Source: Bactericera cockerelli (lineage: Eukaryota; Arthropoda; Insecta; Hemiptera; Triozidae). From it: a stretch of 64,000 nucleotides of DNA. Positions within the stretch are counted from its first letter, which is position 1; every line of letters starts with the position of its first letter. Where the stretch lies: contig CM044965.1 of the NCBI GenBank assembly GCA_024516035.1, forward strand, positions 27,666,425 to 27,730,424, in the 5' to 3' direction. The notes under the pieces are model-generated. The model ran no database searches, was not told the DNA's origin, and saw nothing but the letters and a program-made list of their open reading frames with translations. Below are positions 11,122-23,100 of the stretch, piece after piece. A program made the position numbers and the translations under genes.

Positions 11122-14100
11122 TCATACATCTACTTGTAAAAGTGAAGCCTGTGAAAGCCTCATTCTATATCCAGGTAAGAGTCGTTGATTCGTGTTGAGG
11201 AAAGTGGGAACTGCGCAGGAGTAGCAAACACCAAACGTTGGATCTTTCTTATAAGTCGCTTCCCTTTTTCTACCATGAGCATGAAATAACCATGGAATAG
11301 AGTATGTCACATCAGGACACACAGCTGTAACATTGAGATTTCTGTTGTGACATATCACGACAACGCCCTGATTGGTGTTGTCAAGCATGACCAACTTCCA
11401 AAAGAATTCTGGGATCGGAATGGATATATCGGTGGGTGGGTCCTGGTTCAAATACAAATTTGCTCCAGTTTTTAAGTTCCTCAGATTACCACCAGATCCT
11501 AGAAAAAACCATTCAGAAATTGTTGTAGCTGCAGTAGAAACATGAAATTGTGGCTAAGTGACATGGAGGAAAAAGTGTTTTTAAAATTATTGTTTAGAAA
11601 TACTGTGATACCCAGAAAAAATTTAACACTTTGAGCCCAAGAGCTGGGATCGGCGAGTGAGCACGAGGGACCACAAATTTCAGAACCCAACACTCATACA
11701 TTGCTCTGAAGGACCACTAGAACCTATTCCTACCCTAATAATGTGAACTCTGACTTTATAGATAGTCATTATGATTATGATTTTTACTTGGATTATGATT
11801 ACCATAATGCTAATTACTACAATGACTCCCGCAATAGGTATAGTGAGCAACCTGGGAGGAGAGGGTGCAGTGTAGGTGGGGGTAGAAATAATTTTTTCAT
11901 CTAGTCTGACGAATGCGTCACAGCGCATGACACATTCACCGTCGTCCGATATGAACGATATTGACAGAGGTGGCACTGTGGCCGCGGATATGCAGGGGAC
12001 ACTAGATCTCGATCCTGACTCTCAGGAAACAGATGATCTCGCGATCAGGGATGTTGGCTCTGACGGTCAGGATGCTCGCGCTGTGCTATCCTCTGTCTCC
12101 CCCCCTTCTATGATTTCCAACTCTACTTCTTCATCCCCTGTCTCTAACTCTATTAATGTTCACACACAACCATCAACAACTCCTCCACTTCAACCTCTTG
12201 CAACTGTAAATCAAACCTTGAAAACCAAGTTTTCAAGTTTTCCTAAATATTTTAAGGCTGTGCATTTGAATGCCCAGAGTGTTATGCCACACCTACATGA
12301 ACTAAGAACCAACGTCGATGACGTGGACTTACATGCAGTTCTTATTGGTGAATCATGGATCATGGCTTAAGTCCGATTTATCAAGCAGCGTGGTTGACAT
12401 TCCTGGGTATTCACTTGTTAGGCATGACCGCGTTAGGAGAGGTGGTGGAGTTGCGATGTATTTACGAGATGATCTTCCTCATAAGATTGTCTCGTGTAGT
12501 GAATCCACTTCGAATCCATGTTTTGAATATATGGCGGTGGAAATAAAATTGAAATTTTCAAAACTCTTGGCTGTGGTGGTGTATAAAGCGCCAGATGTTG
12601 GTGTTAGTGAACTCACCATACTAGAGGATTTATTGACGGAACAAATTAGTCAATATGAATATTTACTTATTATAGGTGACTTTAATGTAAATATTTTACA
12701 TTCATCCGATCATTCAACTTGCCGCCTGAATGAAATATTGACATTGTTTGGTCTGTCTGTTCTTCCTTCGGGATCCACTCATCACCATCTAGATGCCCGA
12801 TCATCGACACAGATAGATCTGACTCTTACTGCACAGACCGAGAGGGTTAAGCTCTTTGGTCAGTTACCGACCCCTGGGATCTCGAGGCATGAGATGCTTT
12901 ATGTTGCCTACTCTGTGAAGGTACCCAAGTACCCTGTACAAAATATCAGGTATCGGGTTCTCAGGAGGCTGGACAATGAGCTGTTGTCAGATCATCTTTC
13001 TGCTGTCTATTGGAACAGTACCACATCGGGCACTTCTGTGGATGATGCACTGTGTGCTTTCACAGGGTTCTTTCTGGAAGTGTTCCATAAGGTTGCACCG
13101 CTTGTTGAAAAGCGTGTTACTCGTCCACCCATTCCGTGGATGAGCTCTGAAATTGAATCCAGTATGGCTCTTAGAGATTGCCTGTGGAGTAAATTCAAGA
13201 AATCACGCAGTGACAATGATAGAAATGCCTACAAGATTCAGAAGAATCGTACTAATTACCTTGTTCGTCGTGCGAAACGGTGCTTTGCTTGCGGCATTCT
13301 GAAGGGTGGGTCAAAATCTACCTGGAGGAAATTGAACTCCTTGGGCATCGGGAACTTAAAGTCATCTCCTCCAGTCACCTTCGGGCTGGATGAGCTGAAT
13401 GAGTTCTTCGTGTCCGTAGTTCCTCGTCCATGCCCCCTCGTTAAGAGGACCATTCTGGATGGTATTGAAAATAACGTTTTTGTTTTTGATACCAAACCTG
13501 CTGATGTGTGGTTCTCTTTTGAGGAGGTATCGGAGGAAGCCGTCAGTATAGTGATTCGCGCTATCATATCAAAGGCTAGGGGATTTGATGAAATCGACAT
13601 TTCTATGGTGAGAATGTCTTTGGATCTTATCCTCCCATCGATCACACGGATTTTTAACCTATCCTTGACGTCTGGAGAATTTCCATCGGAATGAAGATCG
13701 GCAGAGATTATACCTTTGAATAGGGTCTCAAGTCCTGCCTCCTGTAGCGATTTCCGCCCGATGGCAATAATGCCAGTTCTTCCTAAAGCCCTGGAAAAGG
13801 TTGCTTCTCAGCAGATCTTGTAATACATCGAAGCATTTGACTTGTTCGACCCTGTTCAATCCGGATTTCGTCGAGGCCATAGCACGTCTACTGCTCTTTT
13901 TAGAGTGGCAGACGATATTCGTTTGGCAATCGACGCCAGAAAAGTGACTATTTTGGTGCTCTTGGATATGAGCAAGGCGTTCGATTCTGTCGACTTTGAT
14001 GTATTGCTGGCAATCTTGGGCAAGTTTCGTTTTTCCGGGTCTGCTTTGTCTTGGATAGGTAGTTACCTTCGAGGACGAAGGCAGCGTGTTAAACAGCGCT

Positions 14101-17100
14101 GCTCTGTCTCTGGATGGAGATACATCTCTTCAGGCGTCCCGCAAGGTTCCGTACTGGGCCCTCTACTTTTTTCTCTTTACATATCTGGTCTCCAGCGAGT
14201 CTTTAAATCTTGCAAAAACCATGTCTATGCAGACGATATTCAGATATATACACATTGCTTGGTTGAGGAACTCGCTGAGACAATATGTGTGTTGAATGGA
14301 GAGCTAGAGCCAGAGTTGGGCCAGCGAACTGTTTTTGTCCCGAATCCTGCTAAATCCAAGGCACTCATCATTGGAAGACGTTATTTCTGTTCATCAGTTC
14401 TCCCAACTCTTAATCTGCCACCTCTGGTTCTGTCCGGTACAGCTATACCAGTTGTGAATGATGTTAAGAACTTGGGAGTTCTGATTGATGATTCCTTAAC
14501 CTGGACGAATCATGTTAGTCATGTGCGGAAAAGGGTGTTCTTCTGTTTGTACACATTGGGAAAATTTAAACATATTTTCCCAATGGATCTTAAAAGAAGA
14601 CTTATTGAATCACTCGTGTTTCCACACTTTGATTAATGTGACTCTGCTATGGTGGATTTGGTGTGAACTTAAGACACAAATTACAGTTGGCTCAAAATGC
14701 ATGTGTGAGATATGTGTGCAATCTGCGAAAATTTGATCATGTTTCACCTTCCTATTCCCAACTGGGTTGGATAATATTAGATCAACGGCGTGATCTTCAC
14801 GCCCTGACTCTCTTATTCAAAACACTTGGCTCAGAAAAGCCACATTACTTACGCAGTGCTTTCTGCTATTTATCCAATATAAGCAGATACGATACGAGGT
14901 CTCAAAGCTCTAAAGACTTGGAGATTCCTTGTCATAGATCTTCAGCATACACAAAGTCATTCTATGTTCGGGTTTCACGTCTTTGGAATGCGCTGCCAGT
15001 TGAAATCAGACATGCGCTGAGTGCTCCCAGCTTTATTCATTCGATCAAACAGTTTTATGCTGCAGATCAATGAGCCTTCTCCTTCTATTTCCTTCTTGGG
15101 TGTGACATTTTATTATTTTTCTCTCTCTCTTCTTTTTCTACTTTCCCCTTTTTGTCTGACCATCGGGCCTTGGGGCGGTTACCTATTGCTCCGATTTAAT
15201 GACTTTCTGTTCAAAATTGAAATCGGATATCAAAAAGGTACATACCTATTGCTCCGAAAACTGCCAAAAAGGTATAGTCCTATTCCTCCGATAAAGAAAA
15301 TGGAAAAGAAAAGACAAAAATTGAATTTAAACGTTTTTTATCTTTATTTTTAAAATATTTTTAAATACAAAATACATTTTTTTTTTTTTTTTTTTTGTTA
15401 TGAATACAAAATACACAAAATAAAAATAAAATACTCACTTCTTGGATTTTACTCACTTCTCGATCCCTTGGTAATCTTGGTAAAACTTTGCGCCTGGCCT
15501 TGTAAATACTTCGCTTGACCAAATGTACATCCTTCAGATCTAATATCTTACTTTCTGGGTCAACATCGATCAAAGCTTTTTTTATGACTTTACTTGGAAG
15601 TTCATATGCGTCTTCCGACGCTTTTCTTTTAGCACAATCTCTCAACTCTTGCCTTAATATGTCTTTATCACTGGGAGGTGAATGTTGATGAACTATATTT
15701 TCCTGTGTTATTTCCGAATCACATACAGTTTTTACAAATTAATGATGAACATTTTTTATTGCTACAACGCCACTTAACCTCACCAGACTGCAGTTCACTA
15801 TGCTTAAAAAATTTATAGTTCTGATACAATAATAATGATTTCCCTCTTTCACTCGTTATGAATTTTAAGTTTGATGTTGACATAATTTGAAAATTAATTT
15901 GAAAACTGACACAAAATAAAACAACTGGACTAATTGATAAACAAAAACAAACTGATCAGATGATTGATAGCATTAAACTTTGAAATGAACGATAGGTAAT
16001 CGAAAGGTATACAATAGGTATACGGGTCATTTTCATTTATCTTGGGCATATCAAGTCCGCAACCTTTCTCCTTTAATAAATGTGAAAATAATAGGGATAT
16101 ATGACTAAAATCTATTTGATCACATAGGAAACAATTTTTTTTATAAATTACAATAATAAATTGTCTTTTAAACTAATGTGGAGACTCAAAATTGCCAGTT
16201 ATGTAAGTAACGTTCATGATATTTTAGGTGTCCCTTAGTCCAAGATTTTACTGTGTCTGATAGAAAAAAATGCATTTCTCCCCCATTATTTTCACCAAAA
16301 TCCAATATAAATGAGAAAAATACAGTTTATTTAGGATGTGACCATAGCGTGTAGATTAATAAGTGTGGAAACGAGCCCCAGTTTCGTGGACACGCCACAT
16401 AGCGCGACACCATCGCCGCAGACGGAATATTTCTCGCGGGCTGTCTCGATAGCTTCATAACGTGTTATTAATTCATTCCAATGAGATAATACGATGGCTC
16501 TGTGGTTAAGGCGACACTCTCCACATCTCAGAGTTGGCGAGGCAGATGTGACATGTGTAGAATTTTTATATTACGTTGGACTTATTGTTTGAATAATGGG
16601 ACATGATAGTCCTAATCGAGCACTATAATCACGACAGTATTACTGTTTTTTTTTTTTTTTTAAGATGGGAATATCGTTTCCCTTATTTAGGTAAATTAGA
16701 AAGTTCAAAACTCTGTTAACCTGAAGTATAAATGGTTTATAAAGGAAATTTCAAAAACTTCTGTGTAATATTCCTCAATGAGAAATAAGCCACACAACAT
16801 ATAGGTAACTAATTAATTAATAGGCATCAGGGAAGTAGGTAACTGTTACCTACTCAATTATTTTATCTGAATGGTAACAAACGGTAGGGTTCAAATCCCG
16901 ATTGACACGTACATTTTTCCTCAATAAAAAATGCACAATTTAAACATGTTGTACATACATATACCCAATACTTCCTATTACAAAATACTAACAATATGAT
17001 TTACGAGCGATACCAAGTAATAGTTTTCCTTTGTGTCTCATTAAAGTAATTAATTTATTATTTTATTAGGGTGTCTCAAGACAACATCCAACTTATAAAG

Positions 17101-20100
17101 AAGTTGCTAAAGAGATTACTGCACTTCTTGATATCTATTATTCTATGGGAAGAATTAGTTGTAATCGTGGCTGAGTGAGTAGCATACTAGGCTTGCATAC
17201 ACAGTGACCTGCATTCGATACCCAGTGAGACAATAATTTTTCTCTCTATAATTGAATGCCTGGGGTCCACTCATATACCTTGTGAGATAAAAATAAATAG
17301 ATGCTTTGATGTGAGTACTGTGAGCAGACACCATTGGTGGAATTATGGTCAAATCAAGCTATTGTATATTAAAAGATAACTTGTGCAAGTTCTTTAGTTC
17401 CATGCTACCCACTGAAATAGTGATATAATAACACAAAGAAACTTATTTACTATTCTACTAATAATTATGTACTGTAGTGGAGGTAATTGCACTCTTATTG
17501 CTCTGGGGCCCACACAGCCCATATGAACCAAAGTAAATTTAATAATGATACTAACTATAATGTGTCTAAACCTTCCTGCAAACTTTATCAAATAGAAAAG
17601 ATATAATTAATATTATCATGTTTATACACAAATGTAACATACTTATATTTTCATTATTTTGTTGATCAACATAAAATAAGTAAAGTATAAGAAATTAGAT
17701 ACCAATATACATTCTCTAGCACAGTTCAGGGAACACACGCAATTTTTTTTGTTTTGTATAAAATAAATTAGATTAAGGATTTACACTCAATACAGGAAAA
17801 ATTATTACAACTTATGGAAACAAAAATGTAAACTAGCAAAACAAAATATTTTAGAAAAAAAGTTAATAACATACTTAATGTATTGTTTCTTAAGGCCAAA
17901 GTTAATATTTAAAAAAATTGTAATACCTCTTGGACACTAAGTCTAGATTTGCGTATTACTTAGCATAGGATAACCAATGCTGAAGTCATCAATGTCTATT
18001 AATTTCACCCTAAATATTTCCATTTTTTCCCTTGCTTCTTAAGTCTACAGACTTAGAAAGAACAAAAATCATGACTTAATTTTCATGACACTTTACTTGA
18101 AAAAAGAAAGCCAGCTTTGATGAGAGTTAGATCCTTCCAACCCAGTGGTTTCTAGTACAGAAAACACCCAGGTTGGAAGGAAAGAAAACTCATGTCCCAC
18201 CAATCCTTTTGTATTATTAGTGTGTTTTATTAGAGTTTAATGTCATATTTCAACTTTATGGTCAGTTATGACAGAGGTTCAACCCTCCACTCGCAGGAAA
18301 CTAACAAACTTGTTACCCACATTAACCTCACCCAGCCTGGGTTGCACCGAGAAGAGCCAGCATCCAAGTCCTAATCTCGCTGGACATTGCCTAACTTTGG
18401 TGGTCTTAAGAGAACCGGTGTATTCAACGAGCCATTGTTAGGTTTCAACTTGACGTTCTCCACTTTACTCGATCACGGGCATTGGGCATCCTCCTTCATT
18501 TGTTCAAATGTTCTTCCATTCAGCATGTTTGTCAGCATTCCAAACCTTCTTCTTCCTCTTGATCTTCTTCCTTCCAGATTTCCTTCCATGATGATTCTCT
18601 GCAGAAAATCTCTCCTCAGTATGAGACCCAGCCAGCTTCTTTTTCTGTTCATGGTTCTCAATATTTCTCTTTTCTCTCCAACTCTTCTAAATACCTCTTC
18701 ATTTCTGGCTTTATCTGACCACTTGATTCCTTCTAGTCTTCTCCACACCCACATCTCGCAGCTCTCCAGATATTTTTCCTCCTTCTTTCTCATCGTCCAC
18801 GTCTCTGCTCCATACAGCACCACACGTAACACTTTGCAAATCTCTTCCTCGGTATCCTTTTTGCGATTAAGCTTAACAGTTACATAATAATATCAAACAG
18901 TTAAAAAGGTACTGACAACCAGGCGCGGCCGGTGGGAATTTGGTTTGGGGGTGCTGTCAAAATTTTACGAAAAGAAAAACTATGCAACATTTAATACATG
19001 TCTGCAAGGCCTAGTGGTGAAGTGGTTATGTCAGGGAGAGGGAATTCTAACTAGGGGGTCAATAGTTCAAGTCTCACGTATGGTGATTTTCGAGAATTCT
19101 GTTGAGTGGTTAGGTATCATAATAAATTAATTTGTTTTAATTTATAAAAATGATTAGCTGACGCAAATATATTATGATGATAATTTTGGAATAACGTTTA
19201 TTTTTCACGACCATTGTAGATTTTTTTTCAACATACATGAGAAAAAAAAAATGTTCAAAAGAAAGAAAATAAGAATTTATAAAGGACTTACTCTTTACTC
19301 TACTGATTATTTGGAGTAGAATCCATTCGCTGGATTTCGAACTAAACTTGTGAATGGCTTTTTCATTGAAGTCAGAATCAAATATGTACCTATGTTTGAA
19401 ATCATTTTTTTTTTCAAGTGAAAACAAAGAAAACTTATTCGTAATAAGATGTCAACTGAATTAATTTTGTTTTTCCATACCTGCTTTGAAATGTAATTAC
19501 CTAATTCCTCTGTGATAAAAAAAAACAATACTAAAAGTAAAAATATACATTTTTAACTTTAAAGAGAATGAATCGATAATGCTAATTTAATTTTAATATC
19601 CTTTATAAGAAGTTTCAAACCCAACTTAAATTGATTGCACAAATTTAATCTTAAAATGAATTCAAAATTAAGGATAAAATAAATGTTATAATTATAGACC
19701 GATATTATGTTTACAAAAATTTGGGTAAAATAAACTGTTAGGTAAATTCAATGATGGTAAATTGTAACCGATTATTAATTAATTTTCAAAACAAAAACAC
19801 GTGAAATTATTAACATAAATTTCGCGGAACGAAAGGGCCGAGACCGAATCACGCGCGAAGGAGACCTTGAACTAGTTGTGTAGTAATGTAGTTCCTTGTT
19901 CCTTCCTGCTTCGGTGCTTCCCCTCTCCTCATGAACGAAATCTATAAATAACTTGCATTTTTCTACTTCATAGCTCTAGAAGCTTGAAGTCAATCAGATT
20001 TTTTTCAGCGGACACTATCTTGCTTCCTTGAGACAAAATCGTCTCCCCCGAGACAATTTTTTTTTCGTTTCTTTGTCCCTCTCTTCGCCCCGCTGTGCGG

Positions 20101-23100
20101 TTTGGTTTCGTTGCTCCATGCCTTCTCTTTCAATAAGGCATGAGCAGAGAAAAGAGAAATGCTCTACCGAGCGCGGCAGTGCTCCGCACGGAGAAGCCAA
20201 AAAGTAAGAAGAGCGTATTAGATTTATGTTCTCTAGAATCAAGCTTGGCTAAAGATTTATCTAATTAGGTACCTAGTTTTTATTTAGTACGATTTTTATT
20301 TATTTTAATGATAATTTTATTAATTGATTGTTCGAGATATGCCTAATGATTTTCATTTACTACAAGCTAAAGAACCATGAATTTTCTTTTTTTTTTCCTT
20401 TTCGTCTGGGGGTGCTGGAGTTCCGCAGCTCCTTAGCACCGGCCGTCCCTGCTGACAACTAATTTAGAAAAGATTTTTATCATAAAACCAAGCTCAAAAT
20501 GCTCAAATCACAATTACTTATTGTTATTACAGCAAAAATGCCGAAACTATCTCGATCTTGAAAAAAATTGAACTTTTTATGTTTATGTTTACATTTGTAC
20601 CGGGAAGAAATTTTGTGAGGGGCGAGGAGAGGATCCGTCTCCGGCGATACAAGCGCTGTCTAGTGCTGAGGACGCGAAGATGTAGGCCGGCGGGGGGTGG
20701 TTTCCACACTTCTTAATCTACACGTTATGATGTGACCATTAGTTTTCATAAAAATAATAATGTTCACCTCATTCTACAGACGTGTAAAGTTGTGTCCCTA
20801 CGAAGAAAAAAAAATCTCCGTCATGAATGTTACCCCCAAAAAAATGTAAACCATTTTGAAAAATCCTTAGAATGAGAAGCTAGCAGCTGCCGCCATTTTG
20901 CTTCTTACAGATGACATTGTTTTTGTTTTGAAATTTCCTGTCAGTTGGATGTTGGATGCAGTACAGTGAGGGACAATGGTGGGTCTAATTTTTTTTGACA
21001 AGAACGTTACGCGGTTTTTTAAATAAATTGTAATGATTCTTTAATATATAATGTATTTCTTTAATTCTTCTGCATGTCCTCTTTCCAATCAAATATTTTT
21101 TTTTTGTAAAGTGAATATTCTTTTATTGAGAAAAGATTGTTTTAGTGGCGTGTTACTCATGAACGTTACCGTCATGAACGTTACCCGTGGTCATGAACGT
21201 TACCTGGTACGTTAAGTTTTTGTAATTTTGTGTGAAGAGGTAGCTGCTAGAAATATTCTAAATGAAAGCTTTTGCTCAAAGGTATTTGTCTTAGTCTTCT
21301 GAGCCTAAAAATTGTTTAGGAAAAAGGTAACGTTCATGACTTGAAAAAATCCAATTGCCCAAGATAAATAAAAATGACCCACATCATAGTTTACTACCTG
21401 CAACATGAAATCGGAGGAAAAGGTATGCGGAAGTTGGGTCACCTAAATTTTTTTCCGGAGCAATAGGTATCCGGAGCAATAGGTACCTCATTAAATCGGA
21501 GCAAAAGGATGCTGCCCGGGCCTTGCCTTGTGGAAAGATTGAGGGGAAATCATCGGTTGGGTGGAAAAGCTCACAGTGTGAGAATCCTGCCGTTAAAGCC
21601 ATAAAAAAATAAATAAAAAAAATAAAATAAAAAAACACATAGAAACAAATACCATAGGGAGCACTCATGTCTTCAAAGTAAAGGAAGGTCGTGAATACCT
21701 TATAGAGTACGCAGTCAAATTTTGGGTGAGGGTCATAATTATATGGTACTCATGTCCTTTGTGAAATGTCAGCTGAGAGTCATATATGGTATTCATGGGC
21801 TCAAAGTGTTAAAGAGGCTCTCGTTACAATCTGTATAATTAATATTATTAGTATTATTACTAAATTATTTATCATGTACTAAGAAATAATGATAAAATTT
21901 AAGATACAAAATTGAGAACAATATACTCGTAAACAAAAAAAGATAAACTTCATGCAGTAAGTAAAAGGTGAGGTTGCTAGCAACGATGGTGCGTTGAATG
22001 CAACGGATCTCGTAGGATCACCGAAGTTAAGCAACATCCAGCGAGGTGAAGACTTCGTGATGCTGGCACTCTGGCCCCACCCAGGCTGGGTGAGATCAAT
22101 GTGGGTAGCAGATTTGTGAGTTTCCTGCGAATGGAGGGTAACACCCCCGTCTCGAGATAACCTAGCTGTTGAAAGGGACATAAAACAAAAGATAAAAAAG
22201 TGGAGATATTGCCAATGGCTACATCTTCCAACGAACTCTTAATTGGGCTCAACAGATCTTCCCATGAATTTTTTTGTAGATTTTCTTTCTTCTTTTTTCT
22301 AAGCGCTCTCAGGTGTCCTTTTAGAAGGACAGTGGGATAACCTGGGTTAAAACTTTCATACGTGACGTACCTGTGTACACGGTGATGGGTCCGCTGCTTG
22401 AGGCCAACTTTCTGATATCCTGCTCCACGATGGCCATGTTTCCAATGTTCATTATCGACCACTGGGGGGCCGTATTCGCGTAATTGAACGTGGAAAGCAT
22501 CTCCGCCCGGTACACGAAATCTGATTTAGGAGCCAAGTGACCTTGGTTGAATATGTTGTGAAAAAACGTGCCCCTCATACTGATTGCGTCGTACTCATCT
22601 TTTGACATTTGACTTTTTAGCGTTTTGCGCTGATTGGCGTCGTAGTAAAATGGCCTCACGTCTACCAAGTGCGGGAACAGCGAAGATGCGAAACCTGGAT
22701 ATAAGAGAATGATTCTTAGGATATTTATGTACATACAGGGTCCACCAAAAAAAAGAGCCACTCGAAATATTTAGAAAACGGATTTAAATTTTGAAAAATG
22801 CTGAAATACGTGTTCAATTATGTCAAATTTTCTTTTTTTTTTTTGTAATAGTAATAAATTATCGGGTGTACAGATTCATTTATTTACGAGCAGAGCCCAT
22901 TATACAGTAAAACACAATACAAAAAAATATTAAAATGTTAATTTTAAATTAAAATTTAAAGAAAATGATAAAAATATCTAAAATCACAATTACTAAGAGT
23001 TAGGTAATTTTTTTAGCTGTTCTGAATTCTCATCACATATACGGTTGAGAGGAGAAAAGAAAGTATAGTTGGTAGCCCACTGTCTAACATAAAAAGTTTT

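Larger units (their letters stand above)
16024..21380. repeat. Second, inner inverted-repeat pair within the 6.3-kb element
   Basis: 16024-16048 (GGGTCATTTTCATTTATCTT...) and the inverse of 21356-21380 match at 24 of 25 positions. Both sides also have TCATGAACGTTACC-type motifs just inside. This is either a second element nested in the outer one or part of very long, partly eroded terminal repeats. I could not find a target duplication for it. Confidence 0.6.
15173..21517. mobile_element. 6.3-kb inverted-repeat DNA element inserted in the LINE 3' UTR
   Basis: Both sides carry GGGCCTTG (15165-15172 and 21518-21525), an 8-bp target duplication (9 if the preceding C is counted). The ends are inverted relatives: GGGCGGTTACCTATTGCTCC on the left, and on the right the inverse of GGTATCC...GCTGCCC. 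Both ends repeat TACCTATTGCTCCG and GCTCCGATTTAATGA internally. A FLYWCH/MULE-like fragment at 15361 suggests a Mutator-like origin, whose members make 8-10-bp duplications. Later insertions (SINEs, a MITE, a LINE piece, a hAT-like element) lie inside. No full transposase is seen. Confidence 0.7.

Noticed and set aside
18387..18887. 166-codon open frame on the plus strand
   Set aside because: It is the antisense shadow of the RTE-like LINE fragment read on the minus strand.
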